This document shows, piece by piece, positions 26,305 through 39,380 of a DNA stretch of 64,000 nt. The stretch comes from Delphinus delphis (lineage: Eukaryota; Chordata; Mammalia; Artiodactyla; Delphinidae). Each line of letters begins with the position of its first letter. Within the stretch, counting starts at the first letter, position 1. The stretch lies in the NCBI RefSeq assembly GCF_949987515.2, contig NW_027192673.1, forward strand, positions 305,001 to 369,000, in the 5' to 3' direction. Both the position numbers and the translations under genes were made by a program. Under the pieces are notes generated by a model. It saw only the letters and a program-made list of their open reading frames with translations. It ran no database searches and was not told the DNA's origin.

Positions 26305-29300
26305 TCCTAACCCGTACGCTAACACTAACCCGCGCCCTCACACGCACGCTCCCCCGAAAGCGTTGCAGTACCCTCACCTGGACCCTAAACCGTCCCCGTC
26401 CCCTAACCCTAACCCTAGCCCGAACCCTAACCCTAATCCTTCCCCGAAGCCTGACCCTCACCCGTCCCCTAATCCTAACCCGTACGCTAACACTAACCCG
26501 CGCCCTCACACGCACGCTCCCCCGAAAGCGTTGCAGTACCCTCACCTGGACCCTAAACCGTCCCCGTCCCCTAACCCTAACCCTAGCCCGAACCCTAACC
26601 CTAATCCTTCCCCGAAGCCTGACCCTCACCCGTGCCCTAATCCTAACCCGTACGCTAACAATAACCCGCGCCCTCACACACACACTCCCCCTAAAGCGTT
26701 GCCGTACCCTCACCTGGACCCTCAACCGTCCCCGTCCCCTAACCCTAACCCTAGCCCGAACCCTAACCCTAACCCTTCCCTGAAGCCTGACCCTCACCCG
26801 TGCCCTAATCCTAACCCGTACGCTCACACTAACCCGCGCCCTCACATGCACGCTCCCCCTAAAGCGTTGCCGTACCCTCACCTGGACCCTAAACCGTCCC
26901 CGTCCCCTAACCCTAACCCTAGCCCGAACCCTAACCCTAACCCTTCCCCGAAGCCTGACCCTCACCCGTGCCCTAATCCTAACCCTTACGCTAACACTAA
27001 GCCACGCCCTCACACGCACGCTCCCCCTAAAGCGTTGCCGTACCCTCACCTGGACCGTAAACCGTCCCCGTCCCCTAACCCTAACCCTAGCCCGAACCCT
27101 AACCCTAACCCTTCCCCGAAGCCTGATCCTCACCCGTGCCCTAATCCTAACCCGTACGCTCACACGAACCCGCGCCCTCACACGCACGCTCCCCTTAAAG
27201 CGTTGCCGTACCCTCATCTGTACCCTAAACCGTCCCCGTCACCTAACCCTAAACCTAGCCCGAACCCTAACCCTAACCCTTCCCCGAAGCCTGACCCTCA
27301 CCCGTCCCCTAATCCTAACCCGTACGCTAACACGAACCCGCGCCCTCACACGCACGCTCCCCCTAAAGCGTTGCCGTACCCTCACCTGGACCCTAAACCG
27401 TCCCCGTCCCCTAACCCTAACCCTAGCCCGAACCCTAACCCTAACCCTTCCCCGAAGCCTGACCCTCACCCGTGCCCTAATCCTAACCCGTACGCTAACA
27501 CTAAGCCACGCCCTCACACGCACGCTCCCCCTAAAGCGTTGCCGTACCCTCACCTGGACCCTAAACCGTCCCCGTCCCCTAACCCTAACCCTAGCCCGAA
27601 CCCTAACCCTAACCCTTCCCCGAAGCCTGACCCTCACCCGTGCCCTAATCCTAACCCGTACGCTAACACGAACCCGCGCCCTCATACGCACGCTCCCCCT
27701 AAAGCGTTGCCGTACCCTCACCTGGACCCTAAACCGTCCCCGTCCCCTAACCCTAACCCTAGCCCGAACCGTAACCCTAACCCTTCCCCGAAGCCTGACC
27801 CTCACCCGTGCCCTGATCCTAACCCGTACGCTAACACTAACCCGCGCCCTCACACGCACGCTCCCCCTAAAGCGTTGCCGTACCCTCACCTGGACCCTAA
27901 ACTGTCCCCGTCCCCTAACCCTAACCCTAGCCCGAACCCTAACCCTAACCCTTCCCCGAAGCCTGACACTCACCCGTCCCCTAATCCTAACCCGTACGCT
28001 AACACTAACCCGCGCCCTCACACGCACGCTCCCCCTAAAGCGTTGCCGTACCCTCACCTGGACCCTAAACCGTCCCCGTCCCCTAACCCTAACCCTAGCC
28101 CGAACCCTAACCCTAACCCTTACCCGAAGCCTGACCCTCACCCGTGCCCTAATCCTAACCCGTACGCTAACACTAACCCACGCCCTCACACTCACGCTCT
28201 CACTAAAGCGTTGCCGTACCCTCACCTGGACCCTAAACCGTCCTCGTCCCCTAACCCTAACCCTAGCCCGAACCCTAACCCTAACCCTTCCCCGAAGCCT
28301 GACCCTCACCCTTCCCCTATTCCTAACCCGTACGCTAACACTAACCCGCGCCCTCACACGCACGCTCCGCCTAAAGCATTGCCGTACCCTCACCTGGACC
28401 CTGAACCGTCCCCGTCCCCTAACCCTAACCCTAGCCCGAACCCTAACCCTAACCCTTCCCCGAAGCCTAACCCTCACCCGTCCCCTAATCCTAACCCATA
28501 CGCTAACAGTAACCCGCGCCCTCACACGCACGCTCCCCCTGAAGCGTTGCCGTACCCTCACCTGGACCCTAAACCGTCCCCGTCCCCTAACCCTAACCCT
28601 AGCCCGAACCCTAACCCTAACCCTTCCCTGAAGCCTGACCCTCACCCGTCCCCTAATCCTAACCCGTACGCTCAAACTAACCCGCGCCCTCACACGCACG
28701 CTCCCCCTAAAGCGTTGCTGTACCCTCACCTGGACCCTAAACCGTCCCCGTCCCCTAACCCTAACCCTAGCCCGAACCCTAACCCTAACCCTTCCCCGAA
28801 GCCTGACCCACACCCGTGCCCTAATCCTAACCCGTACGCTAACACTAACCCGTGCCCTCACACGCACGCTCCCCCTAAAGCGTTGCCGTACCCTCACCTG
28901 GACCCTAAACCGTCCCCGTCCCCTAACCCTAACCCTAGCCCGAACCCTAACCCTAACCCTTCCCCGAAGCCTGACCCTCACCCGTGCCCTAATCCTAACC
29001 CGTACGCTAACACGAACCCGCGCCCTCACACGCACACTCCCCATAAAGCGTTGCCGTACCCTCACCTGGACCCTAAACCGTCCCCGTCCCCTAACCCTAA
29101 ACCTAGCCCGAACCCTAACCCTAACCCTTCCCCGAAGCCAGACGCTCACCCGTCCCCTAATCCTAACCCGTACGCTCACACTAACCCGCGCCCTCACACG
29201 CACGCTCCCCCTAAAGCGTTGCCGTACCCTCACCTGGACCCTAAACCGTCCCCGTCCCCTAACCCTAACCCTAGCCCGAACCCTAACCCTAACCCTTCCC

Positions 29301-30324
29301 CGAAGCCTGACCCTCACCCGTCCCCTAATCCTAACCCGTACGCTAACACAAACCCGCGCCCTCACACGCACGCTCCCCCTAAAGCGTTGCCGTACCCTCA
29401 CCTGGACCCTAAACCGTCCCCGTCCCCTAACCCTAACCCTAGCCCGAACCCTAACCCTAACCCTTCCCCGAAGCCTGACCCTCACCCGTGCCCTAATCCT
29501 AACCCGTACGCTCACACTAACCCGCGCCCTCTCACGCACGCTCCCCCTAAAGCGTTGCCGTACCCTCACCTGGACCCTAAACCGTCCCCTTCCCCTAACC
29601 CTAACCCTAGCCCGAACCCTAACCCTAAACCTTCCCCGAAGCCTGACCCTCACTCGTGCCCTAATCCTAACCCGTACGCTAACACTAACCCGCGCCCTCA
29701 CACGCACGCTCCCCCTAAAGCGTTGCCGTACCCTCACCTGGACCCTAAACCGTCCCCGTCCCCTAACCCTAACCCTAGCCCGAACCCTAACCCTAACCCT
29801 TCCCCGAAGCCTGACCCTCACCCGTGCCCTAATCCTAACCCGTACGCTAACACGAACCCGCGCCCTCACACACACACTCCCCCTAAAGCGTTCCCGTACC
29901 CTCACCTGGAACCTAAACCGTCCCCGTCCCCTAACCCTAACCTTAGCCTGAACCCTAACCCTAACCCTACCCCGAAGCCTGACCCTCACCCGTCCCCTAA
30001 TCCTAACCCGTACGCTAACACTAACCCGCGCCCTCACATGCACGCTCCCCCTAAAGCGTTGCCGTATCCTCACCTGGACCCTAAACCGTCCCCGTCCCCT
30101 AACCCTAACCCTAGCCCGAACCCTAACCCTAACACTTCCCCGAAGCCTGACCCTCACCCGTGCCCTAATCCTAACCCGTACGCTAACACGAACCCGCGCC
30201 CTCACACGCACGCTCCCCCTGAAGCGTTGCCGTACCCTCACCTGGACCCTAAACCGTCCCCGTCCCCTAACCATAACCCTAGCCCGAACCCTAACCCTAA
30301 CCCTTCCCTGAAGCCTGACCATCA
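26305..30324 (+). repeat. Divergent monomers with little higher-order structure
   Basis: About 24 monomers, all 168 bp, with mixed variants and no long repeat that I can follow. One local event is clear: adjacent monomers at about 26353 and 26521 share CCCGAAAGCGTTGCAG and a later TAATCCTTCC, so a single monomer was duplicated. The stretch looks like an older part of the array, or one that has escaped recent amplification. Confidence 0.75.
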
Positions 30325-30330
30325 CCCGAC
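30325..30330 (+). other. Ancestral-form CCCGACCC junction (1-bp-short monomer)
   Basis: Here CCCGTCCCC (hexamers 19-20) is replaced by CCCGACCC, net minus 1 bp, preceded by GACCATCA. It is the first of 23 such sites. Unlike most later ones it lacks both derived flanking changes: the upstream hexamers read CCCTAACCCTTCCCTGAAG rather than CCTAAACCTACCCC, and the downstream text is CCCTCACACGC rather than CCCTCTCACGC. This makes it the best candidate for the progenitor of the junction family. Confidence 0.8.
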
Positions 30331-33300
30331 CCTAATCCTAACCCGTACGCTAACACTAACCCGCGCCCTCACACGCACGCTCCCCCTAAAGCCTTGCCGT
30401 ACCCTCACCTGGACGCTAAACTGTCGCCATCCCCTAACCCTAACCCTAGCCCGAACCCTAACCCTAACCCTTCTCCGAAGCCTGACCCTCACCCGTCCCC
30501 TAATCCTAACCCGTACGCTAACACTAACCCGCGCCCTCACACGCACGCTCCCCCTAAAGCGTTGCCGTACCCTCACCTGGACCCTAAACCGTCCACGTCC
30601 CCTAACCCTAACCCTAGCCCGAACACTAACCCTAACCCTTCCCCGAAGCCTGACCCTCACCCATCCCCTAATCCTAACCCGTACGCTCACACACACCCGC
30701 GCCCTCACACGCACGCTCCCCCTAAAGCGTTGCAGTACCCTCACCTGGACCCTAAACCGTCCCCGTCCCCTAACCCTAACCCTAGCCCGAACCCTAACCC
30801 TAACCCTTCCCCGAAGTCTGACCCTCACTCGTGCCCTAATCCTAACCCGTACGCTAACACTAACCCGCGCCCTCACACGCACGCTCCCCCTAAAGCGTTG
30901 CCGTACCCTCACCTGGACCCTAAACCGTCCCCGTCCCCTAACCCTAGCCCGAACCCTAACCCTAACCCTTCCCCGAAGCCTGACCCTCACCCGTCCCCTA
31001 ATCCTAACCCGTACGCTAACACTAACCCGCGAACTCACACGCACGCTCCCCCTAAAGCGTTGCCTTACCCTCACCTGGACCCTAAACCGTCCCCGTCCCC
31101 TAACCCTAACCCTAGCCCGAACCCTAACCCTAACACTTCCCCGAAGCCTGACCCTCACCCGTCCCCTAATCCTAACCCGTACGCTAACACTAACCCGCGC
31201 CCTCACACGCACGCTCCCCCTAAAGCGTTGCCGTACCCTCACCTGGACCCTAAACCGTCCCCGTCCCCTAACCCTAACCCTAGCCCGAACCCTAACCCTA
31301 ACACTTCCCCGAAGCCTGACCCTCACCCGTCCCCTAATCCTAACCTGTACGCTAACACTAACCCGCGCCCTCACACGCACGCTCCCCCTAAAGCATTGCC
31401 GTACCCTCACCTGGACCCTAAACCGTCGCCGTCCCCTAACCCTAACCCTAGCCCGAACCCTAACCCTAACCCTTCCCCGAAGCCTGACCCTCACCCGTCC
31501 CCTAATCCTAACCTGTACGCTCACACTAACCTGCGCCCTCACACGCACGCTCCCCCTAAAGCGTTGCCGTACCCTCACCTGGACCCTAAACCGTCCCCGT
31601 CCCCTAACCCTAACCCTAGCCCGAACCCTAACCCTAAATCTTCCCTGAAGCCTGACCCTCACCGGTCCCCTAATCCTAACCCGTACGCTCACACTAACCC
31701 GCGCCCTCACACGCACGCTCCCCCTAAAGCCTTGCAGTACCCTCACCTGGACCCTAAACCGTCCCCGTCCCCTAACCCTAACCCTAGCCGGAACCCTAAC
31801 CCTAACCCTTCCCCGAAGCCTGACCCTCACCCGTCCCCTAATCCTAACCCGTACGCTCACTCTAACCTGCGCCCTCACACGCACGCTCCCCCTAAAGCGT
31901 TGCCGTACCCTCACCTGGACCCTAAACCGTCCCCGTCCCCTAACCCTAACCCTAGCCCGAACCCTAACCCTAAATCTTCCCCGAAGCCTGACCCTCACCG
32001 GTCCCCTAATCCTAACCCGTACGCTCACACTAACCCGCGCCCTCACACGCACGCTCCCCCTAAAGCCTTGCAGTACCCTCACCTGGATCCTAAACCGTCC
32101 ACGTCCCCTAACCCTAACCCTAGCCCGAATCCTAACCCTAACACTTCCCCGAAGCCTGACCCTCACCCGTGCCCTAATCCTAACCCGTACGCTAACAATA
32201 ACCCGCGCCCTCACACGCACGCTCCCCCTAAAGCGTTGCCGTACCCTCACCTGGACCCTAAACCGTCCCCGTCCCCTAACCCTAACCCTAGCCCGAACCC
32301 TAACCCTAACCCTTCCCCGAAGCCTGACCCTCACCCGTCCCCTAATCCTAACCCGTACGCTAACACTAACCCGCGCCCTCAAACGCACGCTCCCCCTAAA
32401 GCGTTGCCGTACCCTCACCTGGACCCTCAACCGTCCCCGTCCCCTAACCCTAACCCTAGCCCGAACCCTAACCCTAACCCTTCCCCGAAGCCTGACCCTC
32501 ACCAGTGCCCTAATCCTAACCCGTACTCTCACACTAACCCGCGCCCTCACATGCACGCTCCCCCTAAAGCGTTGCCGTACCCTCACCTGGACCCTAAACC
32601 GTCCCCGTCCCCTAACCCTAACCCTAGTCCGAACCCTAACCCTAACCCTTCCCCGAAGCCTGACCCTCACCCGTGCCCTAATCCTAACCCGTACGCTAAC
32701 ACTAAGCCACGCCCTCACACGCACGCTCCCCCTAAAGCGTTGCCGTACCCTCACCTGGACCCTGAACAGTCCCCGTCCCCTAACCCTAACCCTAGCCCGA
32801 AACCTAACCCTAACCCTTCCCCGAAGCCTGACCCTCACCCGTGCCCTAATCCTAACCCGTACGCTCACACGAACCCGCGCCCTCACACGCACGCTCCCCT
32901 TAAAGCGTTGCCGTACCCTCACCTGTACCCTAAACCGTCCCCGTCCCCTAACCCTAACCCTAGCCCGAACCCTAACCCTTCCCCGAAGCCTGACCCTCAC
33001 CCGTCCCCTAATCCTAACCCGTACGCTCACACTAACCCGCGCCCTCACACGCACGCTCCCCTTAAAGCTTTCCCGTACCCTCACCTGGACCCTAAACCGT
33101 CCCCGTCCCCTAACCCTAACCCTAGCCCGAACCCTAACCCTACCCCTTCCCCGAAGCCTGACCCTCACCCGTCCCCTAATCCTAACCCGTACGCTAACAC
33201 TAACCCGCGCCCTCACACGCACGCTCCCCCTAAAGCGTTGCCGTACCCTCACCTGGACCCTAAACCGTCCCCGTCCCCTAACCCTAACCCTAGCCCGAAC

Positions 33301-36300
33301 CCTAACCCTAACCCTTCCCCGAAGCCTGACCCTCACCCGTGCCCTAATCCTAACCCGTACGCTAACACGAACCCGCGCCCTCACACGCACGCTCCCCCTA
33401 AAGCGTTGCCGTACCCTCACCTGGACCCTAAACCGTCCCCGTCCCCTAACCCTAACCCTAGCCCGAAACCTAACCCTAACCCTACCCCGAAGCCTGACCC
33501 TCACCCGTCACCTAATCCTAACCCGTACGCTCACACTAACCCGCGCTCTCACACGCACGCTCCCCCTAAAACGTTGCCGTACCCTAACCTGGACCCTAAA
33601 CCGTCCCCGTCCCCTAACCCTAACCCTAGCCCGAACCCTAACCCTAACCCTTCCCCGAAGCCTGACCCTCACCCGTCCCCGATTCCTAACCCGTACGCTA
33701 ACACTAACTCGCGCCCTCACACGCACGCTCCCCCTAAAGCGTTGCAGTACCCTCACCTGGACCCGAAACCGTCCCCGTCCCCTAACCCTAACCCTAGCCC
33801 GAACCCTAACCCTAACCCTTCCCCGAAGCCTGACCCTCACCCGTGCCCTAATCCTAACCCGTACGCTAACACGAACCCGCGCCCTCACACGCACGCTCCC
33901 CCTAAAGCGTTGCTGTACCCTCACCTGGACCCTAAACCGTCCCCGTCGCCTAACCCTAACCCTAGCCCGAACCCTAACCCTAACCCTTCCCCGAAGCCTG
34001 ACCCTCACCCGTCCCCTAATCCTAACCCGTACGCTAACACTAACCCGCGCCCTCACACGCACGCTCCCCCTAAAGCGTTGCCGTACCCTCACCTGGACCC
34101 TCAACCGTCCCCGTCCCCTAACCCTAACCCTAGCCCGAACCCTAACCCTAACCCTTCCCCGAAGCCTGACCCTCACCCGTGCCCTAATCCTAACCCGTAC
34201 GCTCACACTAACCCGCGCCCTCACATGCACGCTCCCCCTAAAGCGTTGCCATACCCTCACCTGGACCCTAAACCGTCCCCGTCCCCTAACCCTAACCCTA
34301 GACCGAACCCTAACCCTAACCCTTCCCCGAAGCCTGACCCTCACCCGTGCCCTAATCCTAACCCGTACGCTAACACTAAGCCACGCCCTCACACGCATGC
34401 TCCCCCTAAAGCGTTGCCGTACCCTCACCTGGACCCTAAACCGTCCCCGTCCCCTAACCCTAACCCTAGCCCGAACCCTAACCCTAACCCTTCCCCGAAG
34501 CCTGACCCTCACCCGTGCCGTAATCCTAACCCGTACGCTAACACGAACCCGCGCCCTCAAACGCACACTCCCCCTAAAGCGTTGCCGTACCCTCACCTGG
34601 ACCCTAAACCGTCCCCGTCCCCTAACCCTAACCCTAGCCCGAACCGTAACCCTAACCCTTCCCCGAAGCCTGACCCTCACCCGTGCCCTAATCCTAACCC
34701 GTACGCTAACACTAACCCGCGCCCTCACACGCACGCTCCCCCTAAAGCGTTGCCGTACCCTCACCTGGACCCTAAACCGTCCCCGTCCCCTAACCCTAAC
34801 CCTAGCCCGAACCCTAACCCTAACCCTTACCCGAAGCCTGACCCTCACCCGTCCCCTAATCCTAACCCGTACGCTAACACTAACCCGCGCCCTCACACGC
34901 ACGCTCCCCCTAAAGCGTTGCCGTACCCTCACCTGGACCCTAAACCGTCCCCGTCCCCTAACCCTAACCCTAGCCTGAACCCTAAACCTAACCCTTCCCC
35001 GAAGCCTGACCCTCACCCGTGCCCTAATCCTAACCCGTACGCTAACACTAACCCACGCCCTCACACTCACGCTCCCACTAAAGCGTTGCCGTACCCTCAC
35101 CTGGACCCTAAACCGTCCTCGTCCCCTAACCCTAACCCTAGCCCGAACCCTAACCCTAACCCTTCCCCGAAGCCTGACCCTCACCCGTCCCATAATCCTA
35201 ACCCGTACGCTAACACTAACCCGCGCCCTCACACGCACGCTCCCCCTAAAGCATTGCCGTACCCTCACCTGGACCCTAAACCGTCCCCGTCCCCTAACCC
35301 TAACCCTAGCCCGAACCCTAACCCTAACCCTTCCCCGAAGCCTGACCCTCACCCGTCCCCTAATCCTAAACCGTACGCTAACACTAACCCGCGCCCTCAC
35401 ACGCACGCTCCCCCTGAAGCGTTGCCGTACCCTCACCTGGACCCTAAACCGTCCCCGTCCCCTAACCCTAACCCTAGCCCGAACCGTAACCCTAACCCTT
35501 CCCCGAAGCCTGACCCTCACCCGTGCCCTAATCCTAACCCGTACGCTAACACTAACCCGCGCCCTCACACGCACGCTCCCCCTAAAGCGTTGCCGTACCC
35601 TCACCTGGACCCTAAACCGTCCCCGTCCCCTAACCCTAACCCTAGCCCGAACCCTAACCCTAACCCTTCCCCGAAGCCTGACCCTCACCCGTCCCATAAT
35701 CCTAACCCGTACGCTAACACTAACCCGCGCCCTCACACGCACGCTCCCCCTAAAGCGTTGCCGTACCCTCACCTGGACCCTAAACCGTCCCCGTCCCCTA
35801 ACCCTAACCCTAGCCTGAACCCTAACCCTAACCCTTCCCCGAAGCCTGACCCTCACCCGTGCCCTAATCCTAACCCGTACGCTAACACTAACCCACGCCC
35901 TCACACTCACGCTCCCACTAAAGCGTTGCCGTACCCTCACCTGGACCCTAAACCGTCCTCGTCCCCTAACCCTAACCCTAGCCCGAACCCTAACCCTAAC
36001 CCTTCCCCGAAGCCTGACCCTCACCCTTCCCATAATCCTAACCCGTACGCTAACACTAACCCGCGCCCTCACACGCACGCTCCCCCTAAAGCATTGCCGT
36101 ACCCTCACCTGGACCCTAAACCGTCCCCGTCCCCTAACTCTAACCCTAGCCCGAACCCTAACCCTAACCCTTCCCCGAAGCCTGACCCTCACCCGTCCCC
36201 TAATCCTAAACCGTACGCTAACACTAACCCGCGCCCTCACACGCACGCTCCCCCTGAAGCGTTGCCGTACCCTCACCTGGACCCTAAACCGTCCCCGTCC

Positions 36301-36359
36301 CCTAACCCTAACCCTAGCCCGAACCCTAACCCTAACCCTTCCCTGAATCCTGACCATCA
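30331..36359 (+). repeat. 36-monomer block between first and second CCCGACCC junctions
   Basis: The 6035 bp between junctions equals 36 monomers minus 1 bp minus 12 bp. The 12 bp come from two 162 bp monomers, near 30945 and 32970. Local duplications include a 336 bp dimer (TAAATCTTCC at 31635 and 31971) and an 840 bp pentamer (GAACCGTAACC at 34641 and 35481). The part from about 33510 onward is the template or sibling of 37534-39380 (the GTTGCAG variant at 33741 pairs with 37770). Confidence 0.82.
34641..36320 (+). repeat. 840 bp (5-monomer) tandem duplication
   Basis: Copy 1 is about 34641-35480 and copy 2 about 35481-36320. Both carry, in order, GAACCGTAACC, TAGCCTGAACC, CACTCACGCTCCCACTAAAG with GTCCTCGTCC, CCCATAATCC, and CTAAACCGTACG with CCCCCTGAAGCG. 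They differ at a few sites, for example the first has CCCTTACCCG in the second monomer. Confidence 0.82.
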
Positions 36360-36862
36360 CCCGACCCTAATCCTAACCCGTACGCTAACACTAACCCGCG
36401 CCCTCTCACGCACGCTCCCCCTAAAGCGTTGCCGTACCCTCACCTGGAAGCTAAACCGTCGCCATCCCCTAACCCTAACCCTATCCCGAACCCTAAACCT
36501 AACCCTTCCCCGAAGCCTGACACTCACCCGTCCCCTAATCCTAAACCGTACGCTCACACTAACCCGCGCCCTCACACGCACGCTCCCCCTAAAGCGTTGC
36601 CATACCCTCACCTGGACCCTAAACCGTCCCCGTCCCCTAACCCTAACCCTAGCCCGAACCCTAACCCTGACACTTCCCCGAAGCCTGACGCTCAACCGTC
36701 CCCTAATCCTAACCCGTAAGCTAACACTAACCCGCGCCCTCACACGCACGCTCCCCCTGAAGCGTTGCCGTACCCTCACCTGGACCCTAAACCGTCCCCG
36801 TCCCCTAACCCTAACCCTAGCCCGAACCCTAAACCTACCCCTTCCCTGAAGCCTGACCATCA
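36360..36862 (+). repeat. Module A1, copy 1 (503 bp, 3 monomers)
   Basis: The module runs from one CCCGACCC junction to the next. Diagnostic variants: CTCTCACGC after the junction, TCGCCATCCCC, ACCCTATCCCG, CCTGACACTTCC, and CCCGTAAGC (36714-36722) where most monomers read CCCGTACGC. It is followed by module B. The first monomer has a private GGAAGCTAAACC. Confidence 0.88.
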
Positions 36863-37533
36863 CCCGACCCTAATCCTAACCCGTACGCTAACACTAACCC
36901 GCGCCCTCTCACGCACGCTCCCCCTAAAGCGTTGCCATACACTCACCTGGACCCTAAACCGTCCCCGTCCCCTAACCCTAACCCTAGCCCGAACCCTAAC
37001 CCTAACCCTTCCCCGAAGCCTGACCCTCACCCGTCCCCTAATCCTAACCCGTACGCTAACACTAACCCGCGCCCTCACACGCACGCTCCCCCTAAAGCGT
37101 TGCCGTACCCTCACCTGGACCCTAAACCGTCCCCGTCCCCTAACCCTAACCCTAGCCCGAACCCTAACCCTAACACTTCCCCGAAGCCTGACCCTCACCC
37201 GTGCCCTAATCCTAACCCGTACGCTAACACGAACCCGCGCCGTCACACGCACGCTCCCCCTAAAGCGTTGCCGTACCCTCACCTGGACCCTAAACCGTCC
37301 CCGTCCCCTAACCCTAACCCTAGCCCGAACCCTAACCCTAACCCTACCCCGAAGCCTGACCCTAACCCGTCCCCTAATCCTAACCCGTACGCTCACACTA
37401 ACCCGCGCCCTCACACGCACGCTCCCCCTGAAGCGTTGCCGTACCCTCACCTGGACCCTAAACCGTCCCCGTCCCCTAACCCTAACCCTAGCCCGAACCC
37501 TAAACCTACCCCTTCCCTGAAGCCTGACCATCA
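36863..37533 (+). repeat. Module B, copy 1 (671 bp, 4 monomers)
   Basis: Four monomers minus 1 bp, between junctions. Diagnostic variants: GCCATACACTCACC at the start, CTAACACTTCC in monomer 2, CACGAACCCGCGCCGTCAC, CCCTACCCCGAAG with CCTAACCCGTCC, and CCTAAACCTACCCC before the next junction. Confidence 0.88.
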
Positions 37534-39380
37534 CCCGACCCTAATCCTAACCCGTACGCTAACACTAACCCGCGCCCTCTCACGCACGCTCCCCCTAAAG
37601 CGTTGCCATACACTCACCTGGACCCTAAACCGTCCCCGTCCCCTAACCCTAACCCTAGCCCGAACCCTAACCCTAACCCTTCCCCGAAGCCTGACCCTCA
37701 CCCGTCCCCGATTCCTAACCCGTACGCTAACACTAACTCGCGCCCTCACACGCACGCTCCCCCTAAAGCGTTGCAGTACCCTCACCTGGACCCGAAACCG
37801 TCCCCGTCCCCTAACCCTAACCCTAGCCCGAACCCTAACCCTAACCCTTCCCCGAAGCCTGACCCTCACCCGTGCCCTAATCCTAACCCGTACGCTAACA
37901 CGAACCCGCGCCCTCACACGCACGCTCCCCCTAAAGCGTTGCTGTACCCTCACCTGGACCCTAAACCGTCCCCGTCGCCTAACCCTAACCCTAGCCCGAA
38001 CCCTAACCCTAACCCTTCCCCGAAGCCTGACCCTCACCCGTCCCCTAATCCTAACCCGTACGCTAACACTAACCCGCGCCCTCACACGCACGCTCCCCCT
38101 AAAGCGTTGCCGTACCCTCACCTGGACCCTCAACCGTCCCCGTCCCCTAACCCTAACCCTAGCCCGAACCCTAACCCTAACCCTTCCCCGAAGCCTGACC
38201 CTCACCCGTGCCCTAATCCTAACCCGTACGCTCACACTAACCCGCGCCCTCACATGCACGCTCCCCCTAAAGCGTTGCCGTACCCTCACCTGGACCCTAA
38301 ACCGTCCCCGTCCCCTAACCCTAACCCTAGACCGAACCCTAACCCTAACCCTTCCCCGAAGCCTGACCCTCACCCGTGCCCTAATCCTAACCCGTACGCT
38401 AACACTAAGCCACGCCCTCACACGCATGCTCCCCCTAAAGCGTTGCCGTACCCTCACCTGGACCCTAAACCGTCCCCGTCCCCTAACCCTAACCCTAGCC
38501 CGAACCCTAACCCTAACCCTTCCCCGAAGCCTGACCCTCACCCGTGCCCTAATCCTAACCCGTACGCTAACACGAACCCGCGCCCTCAAACGCACACTCC
38601 CCCTAAAGCGTTGCCGTACCCTCACCTGGACCCTAAACCGTCCCCGTCCCCTAACCCTAACCCTAGCCCGAACCGTAACCCTAACCCTTCCCCGAAGCCT
38701 GACCCTCACCCGTGCCCTAATCCTAACCCGTACGCTAACACTAACCCGCGCCCTCACACGCACGCTCCCCCTAAAGCGTTGCCGTACCCTCACCTGGACC
38801 CTAAACCGTCCCCGTCCCCTAACCCTAACCCTAGCCCGAACCCTAACCCTAACCCTTCCCCGAAGCCTGACCCTCACCCGTCCCCTAATCCTAACCCGTA
38901 CGCTAACACTAACCCGCGCCCTCACACGCACGCTCCCCCTAAAGCGTTGCCGTACCCTCACCTGGACCCTAAACCGTCCCCGTCCCCTAACCCTAACCCT
39001 AGCCTGAACCCTAACCCTAACCCTTCCCCGAAGCCTGACCCTCACCCGTGCCCTAATCCTAACCCGTACGCTAACACTAACCCACGCCCTCACACTCACG
39101 CTCCCACTAAAGCGTTGCCGTACCCTCACCTGGACCCTAAACCGTCCTCGTCCCCTAACCCTAACCCTAGCCCGAACCCTAACCCTAACCCTTCCCCGAA
39201 GCCTGACCCTCACCCGTCCCCTAATCCTAACACGTTCGCTAAGACTAACCCGCGCCCTCACACGCACGCTCCCCCTGAAGCGTTGCCGTACCCTCACCTG
39301 GACCCTAAACCGTCCCCGTCCCCTAACCCTAACCCTAGCCCGAACCCTAACCCTAACCCTTCCCTGAATCCTGACCATCA
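37534..39380 (+). repeat. 11-monomer module (1847 bp)
   Basis: Eleven monomers minus 1 bp. After a B-like first monomer it follows the variant order of 33510-36359 (GTTGCAGTACC, GTTGCTGTACC with GTCGCC, CCTCAACCG, CACATGCAC, CTAGACCG, and so on), but without the 840 bp internal duplication. It also matches 54308-55986. A private monomer near 39230 reads AACACGTTCGC. Confidence 0.83.

Noticed and set aside
14027..27217. 4396-residue Arg/Val-rich bottom-strand open frame resembling a protamine-like or RS-like protein
   Set aside because: It is the antisense reading of the same hexamers (GTTAGG as Val-Arg), overlaps top-strand frames completely, and has a 56-codon period set by the 168 bp monomer.
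36714..36722. CCCGTAAGC as a splice donor (GTAAG)
   Set aside because: The GTAAG is a one-base variant of CCCGTACGC copied in four A1 modules, with no exon-like context or matching acceptor.
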